Positions 1 to 10,032 of a stretch of DNA of 64,000 bases are shown here, piece after piece. Both the position numbers and the translations under genes were made by a program. How positions within the stretch are numbered: position 1 is the stretch's first letter; the number at the start of each line of letters is the position of its first letter. Source of the stretch: Lewinellaceae bacterium (lineage in GTDB: Bacteria > Bacteroidota > Bacteroidia > Chitinophagales > Saprospiraceae). The stretch is from contig JACJYE010000006.1 in the NCBI GenBank assembly GCA_020636255.1, positions 352,846 to 416,845 of the forward strand, read 5' to 3'. The notes under the pieces were generated by a model. It searched no databases, was not told where the DNA came from, and worked only from the letters and a program-made list of their open reading frames with translations.

Positions 1-62
1 GCAGATACCAGGGAGCACAGGATCAAAAGGCTACGAATAGCCCGGCGCCGTCTTTGTCTCAT
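1..62 (-). CDS. N-terminus of an exported protein, cut by the window edge
   Basis: Only the first 20 or so codons are present. Reading leftward from an ATG at 62, the peptide begins MRQRRRRAIRSLLILCSLVS, a textbook signal peptide with a basic n-region and a hydrophobic core. An in-frame ATG at 104 would add 14 residues. The start lies 47 bp (or 5 bp) after the stop of the SprB-like gene, so the two are probably co-transcribed. In Bacteroidota, SprB-type adhesin genes are often followed by a PorP/SprF outer-membrane protein gene, and that is the most likely identity, but nothing visible here proves it. Confidence 0.5.
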   Translation of the reverse strand, partial: MRQRRRRAIRSLLILCSLVS

Positions 63-109
63 AGCCACCGCTTTTATAACATTATCAAAACCCCTGAACG
101 CCATCACCA

Positions 110-3100
110 CTATCGGATCAGCGTTGTCTGGCCAGTGAATTCTTCTCTGCTGTGGTCGGGAAATTCTACGCCCACATGCCAGATGTAAAGCCCTGCCTGG
201 GCCGGAGCCTCCCGGAAATTGCCGTCCCATCCCATTGCAGGGTCGTTGGGCATAAAATCCGAAATTTCGAACAACAGTTCACCCCAACGGTCATAAACGC
301 GGAAAAAGCTTATCGTCATCTCCACATCGCTCCGGGCATGGACCAGCAACAGGTCGTTATGGTTATCGCCATTGGGGGTAAAACCCGTAGGCACGAAGAT
401 GGGCCTGTCCTTTTTGGGGTAAACGGTGACCAGTGACGTACCGGTACAACCATCTTCATCCGTCACGACGAGCCGCACGGTAACCTGGTATTCCGGGCGC
501 ACTTCCGGGCTGAAGCAGTAAAAACAGCTCAACAGGCTGCTATCCTGTGGGAACCACTCATAAGACAACGCGCCGATACCACCCTGGATCTCGGGCTCCA
601 GCACCAGCGATTTGCCGTAATCGGCGGCACGTGTATCGCCCAGGTCAACGTTTATAGGCTCCGGTTCGCCTACCCAAACCTCATCGGTAAGGAAGGTACA
701 ACCATTGGCGTCCTGGATCAATACCCGATAGTTGCCGGGCTCCAATCGAATGAAGGTGCTGCTGCCGGAGAAGAACTGCCCGTCCAGCGAATAGCGATAC
801 GAAGGTGTGCCTCCGTTGGCGCCGATTTCCAGCCGCCCGTCATTGGCGCCGTAACAACTTAGCCGGTATGCCTGTACGCCCGCACTGAGCGGCGCGCCAG
901 GCTGCGGGATATCCACCTCCTCGGCCACGACGCAACCGGCGCCATCGGTAATGCTTAAGGTATAGGCGCCTGCTACAACACCCAGCAGTGATGCTGTGGA
1001 AGCGCCATTTGACCAGGCATAGCTGTAGGGCTGTACCCCACCGCTGACCAAAACATCGGCCGAGCCGGTGTTCGCACCGTAACATTCCACTTCGCCTATC
1101 TCTACGTTTACGGCTATAGGGCTGGCCTCGGTTACGCTGCTGGTGGCCGAAGCTATGCAGTTATTATTGTCGGTAACGGTAACCGTATAGGTTCCGACGG
1201 CAAGGCTATCGGCCAGCGTGCCGGTAGCGCCATTGCTCCACAGGATGCTGTAAGGAGCAATGCCGCCGCGAACCGACAGGGAAAGGCTGCCATCTGCACC
1301 ACCGGAGCAGGCGACCATCTGCATTTCCGTATCCAGGACGAGCGCATCGGGCTGCCCAATGAATATGGACGCCATAGCCGTACAGCCGATCTCATCTGTT
1401 ACGGTAACTATATAATTGCCGGAAGGGATATTGCCGATCTGCGAAGCATTGGGCTGCCCAGGGCCCCAGTTATAGGTATAGGCCCCAAACCCGCCATTTG
1501 CCACAACGGCCGCCCGGCCATCGGAGCCGCCGTTACAGCTCACTCCCGACCCACTGATCGATAGTTCAATAGAGGGTATGCCGTCCACGGTGGCGGTATC
1601 CGTGATCGTACAGCCGTTCGCATCCGTCACCGTGACGTAATATTCTCCGAGCGTGAGTGAATTGGCCGTGGCCGTACCCGCGCCGCTACTCCAGAGGTAG
1701 GTATAATTTGGCGTCCCGCCTTGCACATTGATCGTTGCCGTCCCATCAGGGGTAGGATTACAGCTTGCAGCTTCCGAAGAAGTCGTAGCGCTGAGCGCTT
1801 CCGGCTCGCCAAGCTCTGTTCCACCTTCCACTGTACAGCCGTTGGCATCGGTTACGGTCACGCCGTGGATGCCTGCCAGGAATCCCGAGGCTACCGGCCC
1901 TGTCTGGCCGCCGCTCCAGCTAAAGGTATAGCCTCCGACACCACCTCCTGGCAAGGCTGTAATAGACCCATCGGCGTCACCATTACAGGCCGGCTCAGCT
2001 CCCTGTAGTACGACTACCAACTCAGCGGGAGCCTCAACCTCAATGCTGCCTTCCGCTTCGCAGCCATTGCCGTCTATGATCAGCACGCTGGCGATTCCGG
2101 CGCCAAGCCCTATTGCGGTGGGCGTCATCTGCCCGTCGCCCCATTGGTAAGTATAACTTCCCGTTCCACCTTCTACGGCCACGCTGGCCTGCCCATCCAT
2201 ACCCTCAAAGCAGCTGACAGGCATAGATGCAAACTCCAGGGTAAGAGCCTGTGGGCTGGCGACCTCAAAATTGAGAACGGCCTGACAACCGTTGTTATCC
2301 GTAACGGACACCTGATAGGCGCCGGCGCCAAGTGTTTCGCGCATACCCGGGCCGGAGCCGATATCGCTCCAGTTGAAGGTATAGGACGGAATGCCGCCGG
2401 TAGCCTCCAGGCTGACGGTACCGTCCTCTACGCCGTCACAACTGGCATCCTGCACTGAAGCGCTCAGGGCCAGGCTGTCGGGCTGTGTGATGGCAAAAGG
2501 CCCTTCGAGCGAGCAGTCATTGGCATCCGACAGTTGTAGCACGTATTGCCCTGCCGGTAGCCCGCTTGCATTGGGGCCGGTAGCCAGGGTGTCTGTGCCT
2601 TCAAACACCCAAGAGTATTGGTAGCTGCCCGTACCGCCACTGGCCATGGCCACGGCCGTGCCGGTAGCCGTGCCGTAGCAGTCCACATCCGTGGTGCTCG
2701 TTTGCACCTGCAGTGCTTCCGGTTCTAAGATCTCAAAGGCTGCCAAAGCCTGGCAACCATTGGCGTCGGATACCGTCACTTCATACTGCCCAACGGCCAG
2801 CCCAACGGCGATATTGGGCGAAGCGCCAGTCGCCACGCCCGGGCCGAAATCATATACGTAGTTTCCGGCGCCACCACTGGCAGACACTGATGCGCTGCCA
2901 TCGGCAGCCCCGTTACAAAGCGCCGGATCGGCCGTCAGCGCCAGGGTGATGGAATCCGGCTGCGGCACTTCTATCTCGTAGGTAAAGGAACAATTGTTGG
3001 CATCGGAAACATCAACGGTGTACAGGCCAGCTGCCAGGCCGGTAGCGATGGAGTCTACCTGCCCGCCATTCCAATCGAAAGAGAAAGGCCCGATACCGCC

Positions 3101-5557
3101 ATTGATGGCCAGGGTTGCCGTGCCGTCCGACAAGCCGTTACAACTTACCGGTGCTACTACTTCGGCAGCTTCCAGGGAATCCGGCTGGCCGACCACGATC
3201 TGCAGGATGCCCGGGCAGCCGGTATCATCCAGTGCCTGAGCCTCGTAAGTGCCTGCCGCCAGGCCCGTAAAACTACCATCGACGCTTACCAGGCCATTCA
3301 GTGAATAGCTGTAGGGCGCCACCCCTCCGATAGCGGAAATGGTGAGCGCACCGTCGCTGCTGCCGTAACAGCTGGCATCGGCCACAGCATTAAGCGTGAC
3401 CAAGGGCGGCGTGCAATCGGGTGTAGCACAGTCGACTGAAGCTTCGAAGCCGGGGCAAAAGCCTACGGCCCGCACCTGGACGTTGACGCTCGTCGACAAA
3501 GGCAGCCCACCCACGGTATGCTGGTTGGCCCCGTTCGCGGGTACCCAGCCGGTATTATCTACATTGACCTCATAATCTGTAGCGCCGGCCACCGGCGGCC
3601 AGGCCACTGTGATGCTATTGTCGGTCACTATGGCGCAGCTGAGCTGCGGTGCTTCCAGGCGCTGCAGCACTTCTATCGTAACCGTATCATAAGTGCTGCA
3701 CCCATAGGAATCGGTGGCCGTCATGATATAAGTCGTCGTCGTATCCGGGAAGGCCTGCGGATCAGGGCAGTCGGTACAGCTCAGGCCCTGGGTGGGCAGC
3801 CAGCTATAACTGATCTCATAAATAGGGTTGAAAGTTATGGACCAGCGGTTGAGCACACCGATGTCAGGGGCGAACTTGTCATAAAGGGACAGGCGCCAGG
3901 TGCCGTTGGTAAGCTTGTCATTGCCGTACAGGTCCTCCCAGAACCCTTCCGGAGCCCATTCGCCCGTAAACGGCTGGTTGCCAATAGTAGCGGTATTGAT
4001 GTTCGTGGTAGCTTCCGGCGTAAAACAGGTACCTATAAAATCGTCGCCGGGGTTGCCGATGTCGGTGACCAGTTCCATAAACTGCCCACCGGGAGAAATG
4101 AGGTACATTCTCAGGTCATCGACCCAGTTGTGCTGCAGGTCTTCGATACAGACAGACTGGATCACCCCGGGCGCCAGGTAAGGCGGTAACACGCCAAAGG
4201 CCTGAATATTTGAATAGAGGGTAACCCCCGATGGAAAAATGGTGAGCGTATCGTCATTATAAAAAGTGAGCGGCTCCGGCAGCGGCACGTCAAGTGTCCC
4301 GTCGAGCTGCACCGTGTCGCCCTGGCATATAGAATGATCTGCCCCCAGGTCGGCAGGCACCAGCGGGTTATCTTTAATGCTGACCACGATCGTATCGCGG
4401 TTACAGGGGTCGCGCTGAACATCGATGAGTATCGTCTCTGTCCCTTCTATCATATCATCCTCAAAGGCGATGATCGGGACGCTGACCAGGCTGTCACCGG
4501 CCGGGATGAACAGATCAGGTGGAATAAAGGCATAATCGACGCCGTTCACCGCAGTGCCCAGGATATTGTAATCGATCGGGTAATCGGATTCCACCCGTGT
4601 TGGAAGGGAGAAGGTCAGTATACCTTCGGCGCAACCTTCCGCTACGGAACCGTCGAGGCTTACCGTTGTGGCTTCGACATTGAGCGAGCCCGTGCCGAAG
4701 CTTTTGGCCTCCAGGAATACGCCGGAGTCCCAGCCCGAATCCGAAACGTCACAGATCACCAGTTTTATCGTATAAGTACTACAGGGCATCACCACCGCTT
4801 CGGCCGTAAACACATCCGTGAAGCCATCGTATACCGGTTGGTTGGGCTGGCCGTTATTGCTGTTGTAGTACTGGGAATAGGCCAGCGAGCCCGCAGGCGG
4901 CGTACAGTTTGTGAGGTTGCCGCCGGCCGAGCCGACGACACCGGGGTTGACGTTGTTGATCGTCACCGGCAAGTTGGTGCCTGGCACACGGGCTATATTG
5001 GCGGCGTTATTGGTATAAGGCCCGTTGATGCCGGGGCCGCTGATGAAGAAGCCGAAGATGTCGTTATAGGCCGTGCAGGCATACTCCGGGTATTCTTCCG
5101 AGGCAAAAACATAGCGGAAACGCAGGGTATCGGAAATCGGGACGAAAGTAATGATATACTTCACCATATCGTTGGTCGCATTACCTCCGGCGATCTGCGC
5201 CATATCAGGGTCGAAGGAAGCCCCAAAGGTCGTACTGCTCGACTGCTGCGAACCGATGCCGTCGACGCCGATAACACCAGCGGAGGAAACAGCATTGCCT
5301 GTAGACATGACTATGCCTCTGCCGATGCCGACCTCATCATCGCCGTTCTTGAAAAAACCCACTGCAGCAGGCGCCCCCTGGTACTGCACATTCAGAACCT
5401 CTACCCCTTCACCCAGGAAAACGTTGGTGATCAGGTTCTCCGGCGTAATAGGCGCCGAATTGGAAACCTCAAGCGGCTGGGCAACCAACTGGCTACCGAC
5501 GGCTGAAAGCACAAGCAACAAAAGGAGATGGAAAACTGTTGTACAATTCATCTTCAT
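110..5557 (-). CDS. SprB-repeat giant surface adhesin with T9SS type B sorting domain
   Basis: An 1815-residue secreted surface protein, probably a gliding or adhesion filament. It starts with a signal peptide (hydrophobic core LLLLLVLSAVG). A choice-of-anchor L-type domain follows (about 30-290), then a Calx-beta-like segment (about 295-400), a proprotein-convertase P-domain-like beta module (about 440-580, key run NDKLTNGTWRLSLYD) and a fibronectin III-like stretch. Next come twelve SprB-type repeats of roughly 75 residues, each with C-x3-DG ... GG-x3-Y-x-W. The last ~90 residues are a gliding-motility-associated C-terminal domain (FVPTGFTPNGDNHNDLL ... VYDRWGE), the type B substrate signal for type IX secretion. 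Expected location is the cell surface. The start could also be the Met two codons downstream. Family assignment is secure; the ligand is unknown. Confidence 0.9.
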   Translation of the reverse strand: MKMNCTTVFHLLLLLVLSAVGSQLVAQPLEVSNSAPITPENLITNVFLGEGVEVLNVQYQGAPAAVGFFKNGDDEVGIGRGIVMSTGNAVSSAGVIGVDGIGSQQSSSTTFGASFDPDMAQIAGGNATNDMVKYIITFVPISDTLRFRYVFASEEYPEYACTAYNDIFGFFISGPGINGPYTNNAANIARVPGTNLPVTINNVNPGVVGSAGGNLTNCTPPAGSLAYSQYYNSNNGQPNQPVYDGFTDVFTAEAVVMPCSTYTIKLVICDVSDSGWDSGVFLEAKSFGTGSLNVEATTVSLDGSVAEGCAEGILTFSLPTRVESDYPIDYNILGTAVNGVDYAFIPPDLFIPAGDSLVSVPIIAFEDDMIEGTETILIDVQRDPCNRDTIVVSIKDNPLVPADLGADHSICQGDTVQLDGTLDVPLPEPLTFYNDDTLTIFPSGVTLYSNIQAFGVLPPYLAPGVIQSVCIEDLQHNWVDDLRMYLISPGGQFMELVTDIGNPGDDFIGTCFTPEATTNINTATIGNQPFTGEWAPEGFWEDLYGNDKLTNGTWRLSLYDKFAPDIGVLNRWSITFNPIYEISYSWLPTQGLSCTDCPDPQAFPDTTTTYIMTATDSYGCSTYDTVTIEVLQRLEAPQLSCAIVTDNSITVAWPPVAGATDYEVNVDNTGWVPANGANQHTVGGLPLSTSVNVQVRAVGFCPGFEASVDCATPDCTPPLVTLNAVADASCYGSSDGALTISAIGGVAPYSYSLNGLVSVDGSFTGLAAGTYEAQALDDTGCPGILQIVVGQPDSLEAAEVVAPVSCNGLSDGTATLAINGGIGPFSFDWNGGQVDSIATGLAAGLYTVDVSDANNCSFTYEIEVPQPDSITLALTADPALCNGAADGSASVSASGGAGNYVYDFGPGVATGASPNIAVGLAVGQYEVTVSDANGCQALAAFEILEPEALQVQTSTTDVDCYGTATGTAVAMASGGTGSYQYSWVFEGTDTLATGPNASGLPAGQYVLQLSDANDCSLEGPFAITQPDSLALSASVQDASCDGVEDGTVSLEATGGIPSYTFNWSDIGSGPGMRETLGAGAYQVSVTDNNGCQAVLNFEVASPQALTLEFASMPVSCFEGMDGQASVAVEGGTGSYTYQWGDGQMTPTAIGLGAGIASVLIIDGNGCEAEGSIEVEAPAELVVVLQGAEPACNGDADGSITALPGGGVGGYTFSWSGGQTGPVASGFLAGIHGVTVTDANGCTVEGGTELGEPEALSATTSSEAASCNPTPDGTATINVQGGTPNYTYLWSSGAGTATANSLTLGEYYVTVTDANGCTITDTATVDGIPSIELSISGSGVSCNGGSDGRAAVVANGGFGAYTYNWGPGQPNASQIGNIPSGNYIVTVTDEIGCTAMASIFIGQPDALVLDTEMQMVACSGGADGSLSLSVRGGIAPYSILWSNGATGTLADSLAVGTYTVTVTDNNNCIASATSSVTEASPIAVNVEIGEVECYGANTGSADVLVSGGVQPYSYAWSNGASTASLLGVVAGAYTLSITDGAGCVVAEEVDIPQPGAPLSAGVQAYRLSCYGANDGRLEIGANGGTPSYRYSLDGQFFSGSSTFIRLEPGNYRVLIQDANGCTFLTDEVWVGEPEPINVDLGDTRAADYGKSLVLEPEIQGGIGALSYEWFPQDSSLLSCFYCFSPEVRPEYQVTVRLVVTDEDGCTGTSLVTVYPKKDRPIFVPTGFTPNGDNHNDLLLVHARSDVEMTISFFRVYDRWGELLFEISDFMPNDPAMGWDGNFREAPAQAGLYIWHVGVEFPDHSREEFTGQTTLIR

Positions 5558-5681
5558 GGAAAATGGATGTTTATCAGGGTTCGGCTCCGTCAGCCAAGCC
5601 TCGTGGGTTTAGTAAAACGGGCGCTGCACCAATTAGCAGGGGGTATGGCCGGAGGTAAAGATAATCGAACTCCGGCGGATA

Positions 5682-5689
5682 CAAATATA
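5682..5689 (-). promoter_or_regulatory. Candidate -7 element for the SprB-like gene
   Basis: On the minus strand the bases read TATATTTG, matching the Bacteroidota -7 consensus TAnnTTTG. No convincing TTTG lies at the -33 position. A start near 5675 would give a leader of about 120 nt. The match could occur by chance in a 260-bp gap, so the call is tentative. Confidence 0.33.
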
Positions 5690-5778
5690 AGGCTTTGTCG
5701 AAAAAAGCCTATCCCGCCCTTTTTCCATCAAAATAATGGTTTAATCTAAAAAAAACGCCCGTTCCTCTTTTGTGGAAT

Positions 5779-5786
5779 TATTTTTG
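5779..5786 (+). promoter_or_regulatory. Candidate -7 element for sppA
   Basis: TATTTTTG fits the TAnnTTTG -7 box and would place the transcript start near 5793, about 27 nt ahead of the sppA ATG. The -33 region is A-rich (taatctaaaaaaaa) and lacks TTTG. Position relative to the gene is the main support. Confidence 0.4.
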
Positions 5787-5819
5787 ACAGTTGCTTCACC
5801 TAACAAAGAAACACGCAGG

Positions 5820-7592
5820 ATGGGACAATTCTTCAAATTTCTATTCGCTTCTTGCCTGGGCATTTTCCTCGCATTTTTCCTGTTGGCCGCCATCGGTGGG
5901 CTGGTAATTATGGGCATCGCCAAACAAGCCGAAAAACCCCAAGCGGTACAGCCCAACACGGTTTTGCACCTCACCTTCGACAATACCGTACCCGAACAGA
6001 CCAACAACCTGGAACTCGACCCGTTTAACTTCAAGCAGAAAAAGGTACTGGGCCTTAAAGAGGCCATCAGGACCATCAGCGAGGCCAAGGAAGACGACAA
6101 CATCAAAGGCATCTTTCTGGAACCGGACGCGCTCTCTGTCGGTGGCCTGGCCACTGCCGACGTCCTGCGCCAGGCCCTTCTCGACTTCAAATCGAACGGC
6201 AAGTTTATCGTCGCCTATTCAAAATCCTATACCCAGGGCGGCTTCTACCTGGCAAGCGCGGCCGATGAGCTCACCTGTTACCCCATCGGCGTGATCGACT
6301 TCAGGGGGTTCTCGGCACAGGTGCCCTATTTCAAAGATATGCTCGACAAAGTGGGCGTCGAGATGCAGGTCTTCTATGCAGGCAAGTTTAAGGGCGCTTC
6401 CGAACCCTACCGCCTGAACAAGATGAGCCCCGAAAACCGGATGCAGATCCGCGAATACCTCGAAGATGTCTATCAGGAATTCCTGGCGGATATCAGCGCT
6501 TCGCGCAACATCAGCGTAGAACAACTGCGCCAGATGGCCGACGAGTACGTGGGCATCGACCCAAAAAAGGCCGCCGAAGCAGGCCTGATCGACAAAGCGA
6601 TCTACCGCGATGAAGCGCTCGGCATCCTGCGCGAACGCCTGGGGCTGGATGAAGCGGATAAGATCAATATGATCTCGCTGGAAGAATACAACCTGGGCAA
6701 ACCCGAACATAAGGATTACAAAACCCGTGACAAGATCGCCGTCATCTACGCCGAAGGGGAGATCGTTGACGGCGAAGGGAAACCGGGTAATATTGGGGAT
6801 GAAAAATACGTCAAGTTCATCAACTCCGCCCGTAAGGACGACAAGGTGAAAGCCATTGTTTTGCGCGTCAACTCACCGGGTGGCAGCGTCCTGGCCTCTG
6901 AAAACATCTGGCGTGAGCTCACGCTGGCCAAAGCCGACGGCAAGCCCATCGTAGTGAGTATGGGCGATTATGCCGCATCCGGTGGTTATTATATTTCCAC
7001 CATGGCCGATTCCATTTTTGCCCAACCCAATACCCTGACCGGGTCCATCGGCGTGGTTGGCGCCATCCCCAACGCCAGCAAACTGCTGGACGACAAGATC
7101 GGCATCCACTTCGACTCGGTGAAGACAGGGCCCTTCTCTACCGGCCTGACGCCCTTCTATCCACTCTCGCCGGCGGAAACACAGCTGATACAGAACCATA
7201 TCAAAAAGACGTACGAGGACTTTCTCCAGAAGGTGGCGGACGGCAGGGGGATCAGCCGCGATTCCGTCAACGCTATCGGGCAGGGGCGCGTCTGGACCGG
7301 CAAGCGGGCCATAGGCATCGGGCTGGTAGACCGCATCGCGGGGCTGGACGAGGCTATAACCGCAGCCGCCGGCCTTGCGGGTACCGATTCCTACCGGCTG
7401 ACGGAGTACCCTCGGGTGAAAGACCCGCTGCAGCAGTTCCTGGAGCAATGGATAGGGGAAGAAGATACCGGCGCTCATGCCGTCCTGAAAGCTCAGCTCG
7501 GCGAATTTTACCCGTATTACAGCTTCTTGCTACAGCTGCGCGATTCCAAAGGCGTCCAGGCCCGGCTGCCGGTGTTTATCCCATTTAATTGA
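5820..7592 (+). CDS. sppA: Signal peptide peptidase SppA, 67-kDa type
   Basis: A membrane-bound serine protease that clears cleaved signal peptides. The chosen start, MGQFFKFLFASCLG, gives 590 residues and puts the single N-terminal membrane anchor (about 3-35) at the very start; a Met 16 codons upstream is possible but would precede the anchor with polar residues. The protein has the tandem duplicated fold of the long SppA form. The N-terminal half carries the catalytic-lysine region (YAGKFKGASEP), and the C-terminal half carries the nucleophile region (DYAASGGYYIS) with the downstream TGSIGV motif. Length matches the E. coli 67-kDa class. No operon partner is evident; the next gene is 66 bp away. 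Confidence 0.93.
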   Translation: MGQFFKFLFASCLGIFLAFFLLAAIGGLVIMGIAKQAEKPQAVQPNTVLHLTFDNTVPEQTNNLELDPFNFKQKKVLGLKEAIRTISEAKEDDNIKGIFLEPDALSVGGLATADVLRQALLDFKSNGKFIVAYSKSYTQGGFYLASAADELTCYPIGVIDFRGFSAQVPYFKDMLDKVGVEMQVFYAGKFKGASEPYRLNKMSPENRMQIREYLEDVYQEFLADISASRNISVEQLRQMADEYVGIDPKKAAEAGLIDKAIYRDEALGILRERLGLDEADKINMISLEEYNLGKPEHKDYKTRDKIAVIYAEGEIVDGEGKPGNIGDEKYVKFINSARKDDKVKAIVLRVNSPGGSVLASENIWRELTLAKADGKPIVVSMGDYAASGGYYISTMADSIFAQPNTLTGSIGVVGAIPNASKLLDDKIGIHFDSVKTGPFSTGLTPFYPLSPAETQLIQNHIKKTYEDFLQKVADGRGISRDSVNAIGQGRVWTGKRAIGIGLVDRIAGLDEAITAAAGLAGTDSYRLTEYPRVKDPLQQFLEQWIGEEDTGAHAVLKAQLGEFYPYYSFLLQLRDSKGVQARLPVFIPFN

Positions 7593-7658
7593 TGGGGTAA
7601 TGCCGTTGAGTTTTCCTAAATTGGGGCGAGCAATACGCTACACCAAAACAGGAAAACC

Positions 7659-8426
7659 ATGCAACCGAACACACCTCTGCCCCGCAGGTCGTTTCTGAAA
7701 CGGGCGGCCCTGGCTCCAGCACTGATGGCCGCCCTGCCGCAGCTCGTCGCCGCAGCCAACAAACCCGAAACCCGCCCGCAGCTACCGCCCGAAGAGGCCA
7801 CGATCCTCTTTCAGGGAGACTCCATCACCGATGCCGGGCGCGACAAGGGGCGCTACTACCCTAACGATGCCTCCGGTATGGGCCTAGGGTATGTACACCA
7901 CATCACCACCCACCTGCTGGGCCGATACCCGGAACGCCACTACCGCTTCTACAACCGCGGCATCAGCGGCAATAAAGTGTTCCAACTGGCAGACAGGTGG
8001 GCCGACGACTGCCTGCAGCTCCGGCCGGATACGCTGAGCATCCTCATCGGAGTGAACGACTACTGGCACACTCTTTCCCATAGCTATAAGGGCACTGCTG
8101 AAGTGTACGAAAACGACTACCGGGCCCTGCTGAAAACCACCAAAGAAAGCCTGCCGGAGGTGCGCCTGATCATCGCTGAACCCTTTTACGTGGAAGGGGG
8201 CAGCGCGATCGATGGCCGCTGGGCCGAAGGCCTGCTGCCCTACCGCAAGGCAGCCCGCCAGATCGCTGCCGATTTCGGGGCCGTTTTCATCCCTCTGCAC
8301 AGCATTTTCGAAAAAGCGCTCGAACAGGCGCCCGCCAGTTATTGGTGCCCGGATGGCGTACACCCGTCACTCGCCGGCTCCTACCTGATGGCCGCCGCAT
8401 GGCTGGAGGCGCTCGGCGTGAAATAG
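7659..8426 (+). CDS. Tat-exported SGNH/GDSL hydrolase
   Basis: A 255-residue esterase/lipase of the SGNH fold, probably acting on acylated carbohydrates outside the cytoplasm. Residues 1-32 form a twin-arginine-type signal (PRRSFLKRAALAPALMAALP). The catalytic blocks are visible in order: GDSIT (block I Ser), a Gly in NRGISGN (block II), GVND (block III Asn), and DGVHPS near the C-terminus (block V Asp and His). Length and block spacing are normal for the family. Substrate cannot be told from the sequence; rhamnogalacturonan or other polysaccharide acetyl esterases share this layout. Confidence 0.88.
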   Translation: MQPNTPLPRRSFLKRAALAPALMAALPQLVAAANKPETRPQLPPEEATILFQGDSITDAGRDKGRYYPNDASGMGLGYVHHITTHLLGRYPERHYRFYNRGISGNKVFQLADRWADDCLQLRPDTLSILIGVNDYWHTLSHSYKGTAEVYENDYRALLKTTKESLPEVRLIIAEPFYVEGGSAIDGRWAEGLLPYRKAARQIAADFGAVFIPLHSIFEKALEQAPASYWCPDGVHPSLAGSYLMAAAWLEALGVK

Positions 8427-8531
8427 GAGTACGAACGTAAAATACTCCTCAAATTGTACGGCGTATAACCCACCAAAAAAGGCAGAGATTTCTATCTTCA
8501 GGCCTATATTGGGTAATCAAAAAGCAAAACA

Positions 8532-9212
8532 ATGAAACTGACCTATTACGGCCATTCCTGCTTCGGTGCAGAAATGAAAGGTAAACATATCCTGTTCGAC
8601 CCCTTTATCAGCCCCAATGAGTTGGCCAAAGACATCAATATAGACGAGATCAGGGCCGATTACCTGCTGGTGTCTCATGGACATGGCGACCACGTGGCGG
8701 ATGCGGTGAGCATCGGCAGCAAAAACAACTCCAGGGCCATCTCCAATTTCGAGATCGTCAGCTGGTTCGAGCAGAAAGGGGTGCACGGGCACCCGATGAA
8801 CCATGGAGGCAAGGTGAAGTTTGATTTCGGGGTTGTAAAATATGTCAATGCCGTACATTCCAGTGTTCTTCCGGACGGGACGTATGGAGGTAACCCGGGC
8901 GGTTTCGTCATTTGGAACGACGAGGTTTGCTTTTATTTCTCCGGTGATACGGCCCTGACGATGGACCTGAAGCTCATCCCGATGACCTGCCCTGCGCTGG
9001 ATTTCGCCATCCTGCCCATTGGTGATAATTTCACCATGGGCTATGACGATGCTATTATGGCCTGCGACTTTATAGGCTGCGACAAAGTCATTGGTTGTCA
9101 CTACGATACGTTCGGCTATATCAAAATCGACCAGGCCCGGGCCAAAAAGGCTTTTGAAGATAAGGGAAAAGAGTTAATTTTGTTGCCGATCGGTGAAAGC
9201 CTCGATCTCTAA
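8532..9212 (+). CDS. Metallo-beta-lactamase-fold hydrolase, UPF0173 type
   Basis: A 226-residue metal-dependent hydrolase of the UPF0173 (YtkL-like) family. It begins with the family-typical MKLTYYGHSCF and has the zinc motif HGHGDH at about 50-55. Further ligands lie in NHGG, in the SGDTAL Asp, and in the His of GCHYDTF near residue 185. No signal peptide, so it is cytosolic. It ends 10 bp before parA and is likely in the same transcript. The substrate of this family is unknown. Confidence 0.88.
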   Translation: MKLTYYGHSCFGAEMKGKHILFDPFISPNELAKDINIDEIRADYLLVSHGHGDHVADAVSIGSKNNSRAISNFEIVSWFEQKGVHGHPMNHGGKVKFDFGVVKYVNAVHSSVLPDGTYGGNPGGFVIWNDEVCFYFSGDTALTMDLKLIPMTCPALDFAILPIGDNFTMGYDDAIMACDFIGCDKVIGCHYDTFGYIKIDQARAKKAFEDKGKELILLPIGESLDL

Positions 9213-9222
9213 ATTAACTGCC

Positions 9223-10023
9223 ATGGGAAAAGTTGTTGCAATTGCCAACCAGAAAGGAGGAGTCGGAAAAACCACCACGGCCATCAACCTGGCTGCGAGC
9301 CTGGCTATTCTGGAGAAAAAGGTTCTCATCATAGATGCGGACCCCCAGGCCAACGCCTCGTCGGGGGTTGGCGTCATGCCGCAGGACGTAGAAACCACCA
9401 TCTACGATTGCCTCATCGGCGGCCTGGATGCTATCGACGCCATCTACGAAACCGAAACACCCAACCTGCATATCATTCCCTCTACCATAGACCTCGTCGG
9501 CGCCGAGATCGAGCTCGTCAGCCGTATGAAACGGGAGTACCTCCTCAAAGAGGTCACCGACCAGGTGCGCGACGATTACGATTACGTCTTTATCGACTGC
9601 CTGCCGTCGCTCGGGCTGATCACGATCAATGCCCTCACGGCAGCCGATTCCGTCCTCGTTCCGGTCCAGTGCGAATTCTTCGCCCTGGAAGGCCTGTCAA
9701 AGCTACGCGAGACGATAGACCTCGTACAGAAGAAGCTCAACCCGGCGCTCACCATCGAAGGTATTTTGCTGTCGATGTACGACAGCCGCCTGCGGCTGGC
9801 CAATATCGTGGTGGAAGAAGTCCAGGAAATGTTCAAGGGGGAAGTTTTTGAAACCATCATCCATCGCAACGCCCGGGTCGGAGAGGCGCCCAATATGCAC
9901 CTGCCGATCGTTATGATCAATGCGGGTAGCCGCGGAAGCATCAACTTCTTCAACCTGGCTAAAGAGTTCCTGAAAAACAACAACGACAGCATTCAGGCGA
10001 AAAAGGGCGTAGGGGTGAGCTAA
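9223..10023 (+). CDS. parA: Chromosome-partitioning ATPase ParA (Soj)
   Basis: A 266-residue deviant-Walker ATPase that, with ParB, segregates the chromosome origin region. The Walker A motif KGGVGKTT sits at residues 10-17 with the signature lysine of the Mrp/MinD/ParA class, and the Walker A' and B-type motifs IIDADPQAN and VFIDCLPSLG follow. The start MGKVVAIANQKGG is chosen because this sequence is the conserved N-terminus of chromosomal ParA; a Met ten codons upstream would overlap the previous gene. parB follows after 9 bp. Confidence 0.96.
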   Translation: MGKVVAIANQKGGVGKTTTAINLAASLAILEKKVLIIDADPQANASSGVGVMPQDVETTIYDCLIGGLDAIDAIYETETPNLHIIPSTIDLVGAEIELVSRMKREYLLKEVTDQVRDDYDYVFIDCLPSLGLITINALTAADSVLVPVQCEFFALEGLSKLRETIDLVQKKLNPALTIEGILLSMYDSRLRLANIVVEEVQEMFKGEVFETIIHRNARVGEAPNMHLPIVMINAGSRGSINFFNLAKEFLKNNNDSIQAKKGVGVS

Positions 10024-10032
10024 TGTGAAGCA

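Noticed and set aside
4334..5506. 390-codon open frame on the plus strand
   Set aside because: It is antisense to the SprB-like gene, without family features, and its composition mirrors the real gene.
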